DNA of 9,005 nucleotides from Methanobacteriota archaeon (GTDB lineage Archaea > Thermoplasmatota > Poseidoniia > Poseidoniales > Thalassarchaeaceae), in the NCBI GenBank assembly GCA_002728565.1, contig PBUX01000016.1:7310-16314 (forward strand), in the 5' to 3' direction. Within the stretch, counting starts at the first letter, position 1. Each line of letters starts with the position of its first letter. Position numbers and translations under genes: made by a program. Below, in pieces: positions 1-7,678 of this stretch. The notes under the pieces were generated by a model. That model was not told the DNA's origin and ran no database searches. It worked only from the letters and a program-made list of their open reading frames with translations.

Positions 1-1697
1 TCGCTATCCCCCCCATCTCCCAGAGATAGAACAAAGGCCTCATCAACGGTACCCAGAATCCTCCTAGTCACCACATCCCTGACTCGATAGGACATCTCAT
101 CAGGAATCATAGATAGATGGTCTGAACGAGCCCTGCCCAATTTCCCCGAGGGGGAGAACCAACCATCTTTCAGGGAGTCTGGTAGACCCATCAAAAGCTG
201 CCCTCGCCATCTTTCACAAACCGAATTTTCGATTTCCTCCTCGAAGCTAGGCCTTTCCAGAGGGGCATCCCCATCAGTCCTGGAGGCAAGCTCTCTCCAT
301 AGCTTAAGAGGCCATGAAAGAGCATCTGACTCCTCGGGCGACTCTACGAGTTTGATCATCCAACGACCATCAAGGACTCTAAGGATCCCCAGTGTATCAT
401 CATGAGTCCAATCACTAAAGATTGAGCATCTGCTTATTATCTCAGTCGCATCGATCAATGGAACAACCCCTCTTTCAATTGACATCTGCATCATCTGGTT
501 CGCCGCAACTACACGGGGTCCCAACCTCCATTCTACTCCATGCAACTCATTGCAAATAGCCTTACGAGCTATTACACCGCACTCTGCCACCTCATCTAGC
601 TCCCAAGCTAGGATTTCCCCTCTCCCAGTTCCACCCAACCTGTGCTCCGCCCTCCCCATTCTCTGCAGGAGCCTTTCGACGTTCTTTGGGCTCTGAAGTT
701 GGTGTACTCTCTCTATAGATCCGATGTCAATGCCCAACTCCAAGCTGCTGGTACAGATTATTCCATGCAGTTTTCCTTCACGCAATGAGTCCTCCATTTC
801 TCTCCGAGTTTCGGCCGCCAGACTCCCATGGTGAACTCCAATGTTCAACTCGGGACAAAGAGCAGACAACCTCTGAGCTGTGGTCTCTGCAATGCTCCTT
901 GAGTTGACGAAAATGAGAGCTGGATGATCTTCAATCAATGATTTTGATAATCTCCTGAAGGCCGCAATAGAGCTCGGAGAGACTGACCAATCAACTGAGA
1001 GAAGCTCGTCCTCTCTGCTGGGAATCTCCCTATGGACAACGACCTCCGTCTCTCTTTTTGTTGGGGCGAAAACCGGCTCAGCGCTACTGGAGAACCATCT
1101 TGCGACCTCTTTTGGATTTCCCACAGTCGCTGAAAGGCCAACGAGTTGAATTTCAGACTCACCAAGAGCCTTTATTCTTTCAAGACCCACTAGCAATTGC
1201 GACCCCCTCTCCGAGCCGGCCAAGTCATGAACCTCATCCAGGACTATAGCCCTCAATCCAGCGAGATGCTCCCTCAATCTGGATCCAAGGAGCATTATCT
1301 GAGCAGTCTCCGGAGTAGTGACAAGCAGGTTAGGGGGCGATCGAGACTGGCGTAATCTCTCATTTTTTGGAGTATCTCCATGTCTAACTCCGACTTTGAG
1401 ATTCAATGGGTCCAAGAGGTCCCCAAGCCTCCTATCAACATCTCTATTCAATGCCCTGAGCGGGGTGATGTAGAGTATTGCAAGACCCTCCCAATTCTCA
1501 TTAATGCACCTAGAAACCAATGGCAGAATAGCCGCCTCGGTCTTTCCACTCCCAGTTGGGGCGATAAGGAGTCCATCTGAACCCGACAAAAGTGTAGGAA
1601 TACCAGCTTTTTGAATCGGGTTCAATGTCCATCCTTTTTTTGTCAAGAGGCTCGAAACCATTGGGTGGAGCTGCCCTCCCCGACTCGCCATATTCAT
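1..1697 (-). CDS. lhr: Lhr-family ATP-dependent superfamily 2 helicase, C-terminus cut by window edge
   Basis: An uninterrupted minus-strand frame gives 565 residues and runs off the left edge. Helicase motifs appear in order: motif I APTGSGKTEA (46-55), Ia TPLRALNRD (78-86), Ib TTPE (127-130), II DEVH (154-157), III GLSAT (187-191), IV LIFVNSR (261-267), V near CTSSLELGIDIG (315-326) and VI QRMGRAEHR (345-353). After the two RecA-like domains comes a winged-helix-like stretch, and then the segment YRVRDVVTRRILGTVDEAFV (537-556), which resembles the start of the Lhr beta-barrel domain. Lhr proteins are 3'-5' DNA/RNA:DNA translocases linked to DNA repair; Lhr-core proteins are usually about 850-900 residues, so roughly a third is missing. 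The start is the first ATG after an in-frame stop at 1722-1724. ATG at 1691 is an alternative, and a TATA-like box 24-30 bases upstream fits a leaderless transcript. In motif VI the usual Gly of GRAGH is Glu. The family call is secure; the exact Lhr subtype is not. Confidence 0.93.
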   Translation of the reverse strand, partial: MNMASRGGQLHPMVSSLLTKKGWTLNPIQKAGIPTLLSGSDGLLIAPTGSGKTEAAILPLVSRCINENWEGLAILYITPLRALNRDVDRRLGDLLDPLNLKVGVRHGDTPKNERLRQSRSPPNLLVTTPETAQIMLLGSRLREHLAGLRAIVLDEVHDLAGSERGSQLLVGLERIKALGESEIQLVGLSATVGNPKEVARWFSSSAEPVFAPTKRETEVVVHREIPSREDELLSVDWSVSPSSIAAFRRLSKSLIEDHPALIFVNSRSIAETTAQRLSALCPELNIGVHHGSLAAETRREMEDSLREGKLHGIICTSSLELGIDIGSIERVHQLQSPKNVERLLQRMGRAEHRLGGTGRGEILAWELDEVAECGVIARKAICNELHGVEWRLGPRVVAANQMMQMSIERGVVPLIDATEIISRCSIFSDWTHDDTLGILRVLDGRWMIKLVESPEESDALSWPLKLWRELASRTDGDAPLERPSFEEEIENSVCERWRGQLLMGLPDSLKDGWFSPSGKLGRARSDHLSMIPDEMSYRVRDVVTRRILGTVDEAFVLSLGDGGDS

Positions 1698-1715
1698 TTG
1701 CGAGCAATTCGATTG

Positions 1716-1726
1716 GTAAATTTATT
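1716..1726 (-). promoter_or_regulatory. TATA-like box for the Lhr helicase gene
   Basis: Read on the minus strand, the sequence is AATAAATTTA, centred about 24 bases before the first ATG (1697) and 30 before the second (1691). That spacing matches an archaeal TATA box serving a leaderless or nearly leaderless message. No Shine-Dalgarno-like sequence precedes either ATG, which agrees with this reading. This is inferred from composition and spacing only. Confidence 0.45.
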
Positions 1727-1742
1727 CGTAGATGCATAGAAG

Positions 1743-1752
1743 ATAATTATAC
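1743..1752 (+). promoter_or_regulatory. TATA-like box for the membrane protein / signal peptidase unit
   Basis: The AT-rich string ATAATTATAC would place transcription start near 1774. This would favour translation from the ATG at 1797 rather than the one at 1770. It lies back to back with the minus-strand TATA-like box at 1716-1726, so the 72-base gap appears to hold two divergent promoters. Inference from motif and spacing only. Confidence 0.4.
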
Positions 1753-1769
1753 CAAAGGAAAAATACAGT

Positions 1770-2294
1770 ATGCACGCGGCGCTAGGGTTGGTAACGATGA
1801 CGCGAGCGAGAGGAAAGAGCCAAAATCCACTCAAGAAATGGTGGAACTCAAAGAGCGACCAACATTTTCAGGCTTACACAATAATGACTCTATTTTCTCT
1901 TGCTGTGGCACTCTTCTGCTTCTTGTTTCTTTTCTTTATGGATGGCGTCTCAAGGTTAGAGGGCGATGGAAACGAAAACCTAATTCCATTGATCTGGCTT
2001 GGACTTCTGGGGGGGACAATCGCTCTATTTTTCACAGCTCCAGAATTCCTATACTTCTTGGGCAAGAAGCAATTATTGGACGAGATCCTTTACTTGGACT
2101 CTAGGGCAGAGGTACTTCGCAGAAGAAGGGAGGCTGAGGTAGCTGCTGACCTTCTTGGACCGACCTACCAAGCCAGACTCAAGGGTTTGTACCAATCATT
2201 GGGCATAAACGTCGGCAAGAAGTACAAGATGGATGCCCTACCTCCTAAGGGGGGAGCACCAGCAACAGTCGACAAATCTTCAGAGGAGGAGTGA
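1770..2294 (+). CDS. Small two-helix membrane protein of unknown function, upstream of signal peptidase
   Basis: 174 residues, family not recognised. A basic, tryptophan-containing N-terminus (11-35) is followed by a first hydrophobic helix (about 36-57, rich in Phe and Leu), a short acidic loop (58-70), a second helix (about 71-90), and a long charged cytoplasmic tail. Residues 99-147 of the tail look helical and include the run RRRR (117-120); the end is acidic (SSEEE). The positive-inside rule suggests both termini are cytoplasmic. The start is uncertain: ATG at 1770 has a weak AAAGGA ten bases upstream, while ATG at 1797 (MTRARGK) fits the TATA-like box better and gives 165 residues. The stop overlaps the translation signals of the next gene: the signal peptidase Shine-Dalgarno lies inside the last codons and its TTG start is one base beyond the stop. 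This suggests coupled translation and possibly a role in membrane protein export, but nothing in the sequence proves it. Confidence 0.8.
   Translation: MHAALGLVTMTRARGKSQNPLKKWWNSKSDQHFQAYTIMTLFSLAVALFCFLFLFFMDGVSRLEGDGNENLIPLIWLGLLGGTIALFFTAPEFLYFLGKKQLLDEILYLDSRAEVLRRRREAEVAADLLGPTYQARLKGLYQSLGINVGKKYKMDALPPKGGAPATVDKSSEEE
2285..2289 (+). promoter_or_regulatory. Shine-Dalgarno that sets the TTG start of signal peptidase
   Basis: GGAGG sits inside the 3' end of the upstream membrane protein gene, with six bases between it and TTG at 2296. It supports this TTG over the more upstream candidate start at 2233, which would overlap the upstream gene by 62 bases and add a 21-residue, unhomologous-looking leader. 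Confidence 0.65.
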
Positions 2295-2295
2295 G

Positions 2296-3156
2296 TTGTC
2301 CAAGGAAGACATTCCAAAGGATAAGGAGAAACTACCCGAATACTCCCAATACAAGTTGTGGGCAAGGGAACTGTTCCTCGCCTTCGGATTAGTGGCTCTT
2401 TTGCTAGGATCGATGTGGATTGCGACAGGAATGTTTCCTCCATTGGTAGTCGTGGAGTCAGGATCAATGATGCATGAATCGGAAGACAGCTCAATTGGTG
2501 TCATCGATCCAGGAGATTTGGTTCTGGTTATGAACCCGGAAAGGTCTGATGTAGTAACCTATGTTGAGGCAATTGATCCAAGCCATGAGGACTTCGGACA
2601 CAAGTCGCATGGAATGTTCGGCGACGTTATAGTTTTCAGAAAGAATGGCGATTCCTCCACACCTGTAATCCATAGGGCGATCGCGAAGGCAGTCTCGAAT
2701 TCATCAGGAGGATGGGACATTCCAGGAACGGACATCAGGAATGCCGAAACAATCACAATGGAGATAGACTACAAATGCCCCTATCATGGCGGAGATTACA
2801 ATCTTAGATTGGTGAATTGGACTCCGTTTAATGAGGGTTTTCTGACATCCGGCGATAATCGAGTCACCAATGGCTGCAAGATTGATCAGATTTATGCAAC
2901 AGGTCAAGACTCACGAAATGGTCTCAGGGATCAGTTCGGCAACCCTGTTACTGAGGTACAAGATGAATGGGTGATAGGTGTAGCGTCTTCCGAGATACCT
3001 TGGATAGGCGCAATTAAGCTAGGTTTTTCTGACTCATACCAGTCAGTCACTGCAAATACATGGTTCAATCTGACTCTAACTTTGCTACTTGTTCTCGCCT
3101 CCCCAATGATTGTCGATGCAATTCCATTTGGTAAATCAAACGAAGAAGAAGAGTGA
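2296..3156 (+). CDS. Type I signal peptidase, archaeal/ER type (S26B-like)
   Basis: 286 residues from a TTG start. It removes signal peptides from exported proteins at the outer face of the cytoplasmic membrane. An N-terminal anchor helix (about 24-48) is followed by the catalytic serine box VESGSMM (Ser57), a histidine box VIHRAIA (His126) and the aspartate box TSGDN (Asp187). Histidine in place of lysine as general base is characteristic of archaeal and eukaryotic ER signal peptidases. The stretch DPGDLVLV (71-78) fits the conserved region after the serine. A second hydrophobic helix (about 256-278) and an acidic tail close the protein, so both ends are probably cytoplasmic. Between the His and Asp boxes lies a region of about 55 residues with a lone CPYHGG (Cys161); another cysteine, Cys194, follows the Asp box and could pair with it, which is inference. 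The gene is apparently coupled to the upstream membrane protein gene (one-base gap). The downstream gap of about 100 bases carries a separate promoter for groES. Confidence 0.92.
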   Translation: MSKEDIPKDKEKLPEYSQYKLWARELFLAFGLVALLLGSMWIATGMFPPLVVVESGSMMHESEDSSIGVIDPGDLVLVMNPERSDVVTYVEAIDPSHEDFGHKSHGMFGDVIVFRKNGDSSTPVIHRAIAKAVSNSSGGWDIPGTDIRNAETITMEIDYKCPYHGGDYNLRLVNWTPFNEGFLTSGDNRVTNGCKIDQIYATGQDSRNGLRDQFGNPVTEVQDEWVIGVASSEIPWIGAIKLGFSDSYQSVTANTWFNLTLTLLLVLASPMIVDAIPFGKSNEEEE

Positions 3157-3203
3157 CAAAATTTTACTATCATCAACTCAAGTACCGGAATTCAGACTCG
3201 TTT

Positions 3204-3212
3204 GGTTTAAAT
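3204..3212 (+). promoter_or_regulatory. TATA-like box for the groES-groEL operon
   Basis: GGTTTAAAT, centred near 3208, predicts transcription start around 3234, leaving a leader of about 20 bases that contains the Shine-Dalgarno at 3241-3246. I found no CIRCE-type inverted repeat (the HrcA operator of bacterial groE operons) between 3157 and 3253. If the operon came from bacteria, its control seems to have been replaced by an archaeal-style promoter. Confidence 0.5.
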
Positions 3213-3240
3213 CAGACCTATAATTCGCCGCCTTGAAAAT

Positions 3241-3246
3241 AGGAGG
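3241..3246 (+). promoter_or_regulatory. Shine-Dalgarno of groES
   Basis: A perfect AGGAGG with seven bases before ATG at 3254. It decides the start in favour of this ATG over an in-frame TTG at 3233, which would place the Shine-Dalgarno inside the coding region and add seven residues not expected in GroES. Confidence 0.7.
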
Positions 3247-3253
3247 CCCCCTA

Positions 3254-3523
3254 ATGACAATAGGAATTGAACCAATAGGAGAAATGATACTGCTAGCCAT
3301 GGAGAATGCGCCTGAAAAGACAGCTTCAGGACTTCTTCTACCCGAAGAGGCACGCGAATCTATGAACGTAGGAATCGTCGAGGCCGTCGGGCCCGATGCG
3401 GAGAGCATCTCAGTGGGAGATAGGGTGATTTACAGGCAGTACAGTGGCACAAAGATGGAATGGATGGGACAGGACTTCCTTCTTATCAAGGAAGAGGACA
3501 TCCAAGCCAAGGTGGTGGGGTGA
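3254..3523 (+). CDS. groES: GroES co-chaperonin (Hsp10, cpn10)
   Basis: 89 residues. GroES forms a heptameric lid on GroEL and closes the folding chamber. The order of elements is typical: N-terminal strand IEPIGEMILL (5-14), mobile loop around KTASGLLLP (22-30), whose hydrophobic LLL corresponds to the GroEL-contacting IVL tripeptide of E. coli, then GIVEAVGP (40-47), SVGDRVIY (53-60) and the C-terminal FLLIKEEDIQAKV (75-87). Compared with the 97-residue E. coli protein, the segment between GIVEAVGP and SVGDRV is about eight residues shorter. This is where the roof hairpin normally sits, so the dome opening may be wider. The gene is directly upstream of groEL with a four-base gap and shares its promoter. 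Confidence 0.95.
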   Translation: MTIGIEPIGEMILLAMENAPEKTASGLLLPEEARESMNVGIVEAVGPDAESISVGDRVIYRQYSGTKMEWMGQDFLLIKEEDIQAKVVG

Positions 3524-3527
3524 TCTA

Positions 3528-5192
<1,665 letters not shown>

Positions 5193-5352
5193 GCCCGTCA
5201 ACCATGGTAGGATTCATGTCACAGGCCCCTTTAGCAGTCTTGCCTCAATGACGACGAAGGGCAACCGAGCATTTGCACTGACGTTCCCTATGAGTACCGA
5301 GAGGCACCATTCTTACCGTTAGTTGAATACATATCAGTGTCTCGGAGTTCCA
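5193..5352 (+). other. 160-base intergenic gap after groEL, no confident gene
   Basis: I see no tRNA-like fold, no clear terminator (no T-run after a hairpin) and no recognised RNA. The plus strand contains a 24-codon open frame from ATG at 5248 to TAG at 5320-5322 with no Shine-Dalgarno and no familiar motif; it is probably chance. The right end carries the presumed lipoprotein promoter. Confidence 0.5.
5326..5334 (+). promoter_or_regulatory. TATA-like box for the lipoprotein gene
   Basis: AATACATAT is centred 23 bases upstream of ATG at 5353, a spacing that would give a leaderless or nearly leaderless message. A GGAG at 5344-5347 is also present, so initiation by either route is possible. 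Inference from motif and spacing. Confidence 0.35.
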
Positions 5353-5970
5353 ATGTCAAAACCCCCAAAGGCAATGGGAATAGTTGGAATTCTACTCATA
5401 TCTATGTTCAGTACCGGATGTTTGGCACTCCCAGTCCAAAGAGAATTAATGGAAAGTTGGAGGGACCCACCAGTACTATTGGACAAACCAATACAGGCAG
5501 GTTGGTCCCACTCCTTCGACACTGGTGCCACATTGGACTCAGTAATTTTCCAGGCTGAAACTGAGTTGGTTTTTGATGAGACCGTCGCCAAATTGGAGAT
5601 TACATTCAGAGCACAACTTCCATGGTCAGATCAGATAGAAGAAATTATCGGGAATGACACCAATGAAGTCAGATACGTGGAAGCTAGGATGTGGGAGCCT
5701 GGTACCAAATCTTCTGGCGGGGATCCATTCTGGGAGCTAAGGGTCACAAAGGACTACCCGCTTGACCGTTTCCAGTGGCCAGGTCCATTTGAGGAAGGAA
5801 ATTGGATTCTAGAGGTAGAGGCAAGGGGCTATGGAATCACAACTCCAGTTGATCAGGCTTCATTCCATGACCAGTTCGACCTCTTAGCCACCATAACCAT
5901 GCCTTGTGTCAGGTTCCCTCAGACACACGATCAGGGCGAGTGCACCTTCCTTTCTGAATTGGAATATTGA
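5353..5970 (+). CDS. Predicted lipoprotein of unknown function
   Basis: 205 residues from ATG at 5353; an in-frame TTG at 5323 would add ten residues without a convincing signal. The N-terminus is a lipoprotein-type signal: SKPPK, then a hydrophobic core (8-19), then the lipobox STGC with Cys23 as the probable lipidated residue, so the mature protein should be anchored on the outer face of the membrane. The mature part (24-205) is acidic, rich in aromatic residues, and looks like beta structure, with alternating stretches such as AKLEITFRAQLPW (79-91) and NWILEVEARGYG (150-161). Two further cysteines (185 and 197) near the C-terminus may pair. No enzymatic motif is recognisable and I cannot assign a family; a binding or structural surface domain is a guess. 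It lies between groEL and uS2, each apparently with its own promoter. Confidence 0.82.
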   Translation: MSKPPKAMGIVGILLISMFSTGCLALPVQRELMESWRDPPVLLDKPIQAGWSHSFDTGATLDSVIFQAETELVFDETVAKLEITFRAQLPWSDQIEEIIGNDTNEVRYVEARMWEPGTKSSGGDPFWELRVTKDYPLDRFQWPGPFEEGNWILEVEARGYGITTPVDQASFHDQFDLLATITMPCVRFPQTHDQGECTFLSELEY

Positions 5971-5998
5971 GAAAACTATCTCTACAACCCTACGCAGC

Positions 5999-6008
5999 GC
6001 TTATCAAT
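5999..6008 (+). promoter_or_regulatory. TATA-like box for the uS2 gene
   Basis: GCTTATCAAT, centred near 6003, predicts transcription start around 6029, leaving about 14 bases before the uS2 ATG with a weak CGAGG (6031-6035) as ribosome binding site. It is only moderately TATA-like, so read-through from the lipoprotein gene is also possible. Confidence 0.3.
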
Positions 6009-6042
6009 CAAGGGCAGGTCGCCGCGATGCCGAGGAAACCAA

Positions 6043-6663
6043 ATGGCGGAGAGCACATCACCACTAGTCTCGCTTGACATGTATGAGAGGCATGCGGTTC
6101 ACATTGGTACTAACCAGAAGTCTGCAGACATGAAGAAGTTCCTTGATACTGGAATAGGCGGAGATAATAGTGGGTTACATCTTATTGATGTTCACCAGAC
6201 TGATGACCGAATCAGGGTAGTATCCAAGTTCCTTGCAAACTATGATCCACAGAGAATCTTAGTCGTCAGTGCGCGTCAATATGGTCAGAGACCTGCCCGA
6301 AAATTCGCACAGTCGGTCGGCGCCAAGCATATTGTGGGCAGATTCATACCAGGGACTCTCACAAACCCACGACTTCCAAGCTATATCGAGCCTGAGGTAA
6401 TCATGGTCACAGACCCAGCTGCAGATTCACAAGCTCTATCTGAAGCAGTAAAATCAGGACTACCCGTAGTTGCGATCTGCGATGCAAACAATAGACTACG
6501 AAATGTCGACTTGGCCCTACCAGCGAACAACAAGGGACGCCGATCGTTAGCACTTGTCTATTGGTTGCTAGCTAGGGAGATGTTGAAGCAGAGGGAAGTT
6601 GTTACGAACGACATGGAATGGGAGCTCTCGGAGAATGTCGATGATTGGGAATCTACCTTCTGA
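6043..6663 (+). CDS. rpsB: 30S ribosomal protein uS2, archaeal type
   Basis: 206 residues, the normal length for the archaeal/eukaryotic S2 family (SA/p40) and shorter than bacterial S2 (about 240). It is part of the small ribosomal subunit. Family motifs: HIGTNQKSADMKKF (20-33), GLHLIDVHQTDDRI (44-57), GRFIPGTLTNP (99-109), EPEVIMVTDPAADSQA (116-131), VVAICDANN (142-150) and NNKGRRSLALVYWLLAREML (162-181). The acidic C-terminal tail is typical. This gene is the strongest single pointer to an archaeal host. In many archaea uS2 is found near rpoK, rpoN and enolase genes; none of these is adjacent here. The ATG at 6027 is out of frame and is not the start. Confidence 0.97.
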   Translation: MAESTSPLVSLDMYERHAVHIGTNQKSADMKKFLDTGIGGDNSGLHLIDVHQTDDRIRVVSKFLANYDPQRILVVSARQYGQRPARKFAQSVGAKHIVGRFIPGTLTNPRLPSYIEPEVIMVTDPAADSQALSEAVKSGLPVVAICDANNRLRNVDLALPANNKGRRSLALVYWLLAREMLKQREVVTNDMEWELSENVDDWESTF

Positions 6664-6703
6664 TCACGACGCACTCAAAGGATAACACCTCCCCCCGAGT
6701 AAC

Positions 6704-7678
6704 ATGGATGCAAAACCAGTCCCTCTATTTCTCGCACCAATGGCTGGAGTCACTGACCTTGCATATAGGATTCTAGCTAGAGAATGCGGCGCTGATTTCA
6801 CCGTAACAGAATTCACCGCCGCTTCCGGTCTTACTAGAAGGAACGCCCTGTCATGGATGAAGGTCGAAAATGACCCAAGGGAGAAGCCATTCATTCCTCA
6901 GATTTTTGGAGGAGTAGTAGATGAAATGGTTGCCACAGTTGAGATGTTGCAAGATAGAGCCGATACAATAGACATCAATTTTGGTTGCCCAGCTCCAAAG
7001 GTATGCAGGAATGACGCTGGGGCAGCATTGTTGAGGAACCCCGACAGAGTAGTGGAGATGGTCCGTGCATGTATCGAAGTTGCAAATGTGCCAATCACAG
7101 TAAAGTTAAGACTTGGAACTGGAAGTGGTCCGAACACTGCCTTAGAGATAGCAAGAAGGCTTGAGAAAGAGGGCGTTGCAAGAATCTGCGTTCATGGCAG
7201 AACTCTTCGGCAGCGATATTCTGGAATTGCGGATTGGGAGCAAATTAGAAGCATAGTGGAGGCCGTTGAAATACCAGTAATTGCCAACGGGGATGTGGTC
7301 GACTCTGAAACAGCAGTTTCATGTCTAAATGCAACAAAGGCATCAGGACTAATGATTGGTCGTGGCGCCATAGGGAGGCCGACAATATTTCATGAGATCA
7401 AGTCTGCTCTGGGCTGGTCGAATCACGATCCACCATGGGGGGAACGTGATGGGAATTTTGCACGTTACTGGTGCTGGCAAAGATATCTCCAACTCAGTGA
7501 AGAGCTTTACTCGGACAAGAACAACAAGAATCTCAAGAGACACGCCGTTTCATTCACAAAAGGCCTACCGGGCGCATCTGCAATGCGCGTCGAATTGCAC
7601 AGAGAGACGAATCAGAGAGAACTAGGCCGACTAGTCTCGGGATTCCTGGATAATGTGGAAACTCCAGTTTCTGCTTAG
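6704..7678 (+). CDS. dus: tRNA-dihydrouridine synthase (Dus family)
   Basis: 324 residues, normal for the family. The enzyme uses FMN and NADPH to reduce specific uridines in the D-loop of tRNA. Motifs in order: FMN-binding LAPMAGVTD (10-18), NFGCPAPKV (92-100) with the probable catalytic Cys95, KLRLG (134-138), VHGRT (163-167), IADWEQI (175-181), IPVIANGDV (190-198) and GLMIGRGAIGRP (215-226). Residues from about 240 onward are mainly helical, fitting the C-terminal tRNA-binding domain. The start is 40 bases after the uS2 stop. No Shine-Dalgarno precedes it (the leader instead reads CACCTCCCCCC), so initiation may be leaderless, or coupled to uS2 transcription. The last four bases overlap the end of the convergent gene. 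Which tRNA position it modifies cannot be told from sequence. Confidence 0.96.
   Translation: MDAKPVPLFLAPMAGVTDLAYRILARECGADFTVTEFTAASGLTRRNALSWMKVENDPREKPFIPQIFGGVVDEMVATVEMLQDRADTIDINFGCPAPKVCRNDAGAALLRNPDRVVEMVRACIEVANVPITVKLRLGTGSGPNTALEIARRLEKEGVARICVHGRTLRQRYSGIADWEQIRSIVEAVEIPVIANGDVVDSETAVSCLNATKASGLMIGRGAIGRPTIFHEIKSALGWSNHDPPWGERDGNFARYWCWQRYLQLSEELYSDKNNKNLKRHAVSFTKGLPGASAMRVELHRETNQRELGRLVSGFLDNVETPVSA

Noticed and set aside
1625..2104. 159-residue plus-strand open frame overlapping the start of Lhr and the membrane protein
   Set aside because: It overlaps both better-supported genes and the divergent promoter region, and shows no coherent domain.
3444..3527. Upstream extension of the groEL frame inside groES
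   Set aside because: It overlaps groES in another frame and does not resemble a GroEL N-terminus; the ATG at 3528 gives the canonical start.
5248..5322. 24-codon open frame in the gap after groEL
   Set aside because: No ribosome binding site, no recognisable motif and a length expected by chance; mentioned only as part of the gap.
5193..5325. Possible tRNA or structured RNA in the gap after groEL
   Set aside because: No T-loop (GGTTCRA-like) sequence or cloverleaf pairing could be found on either strand.
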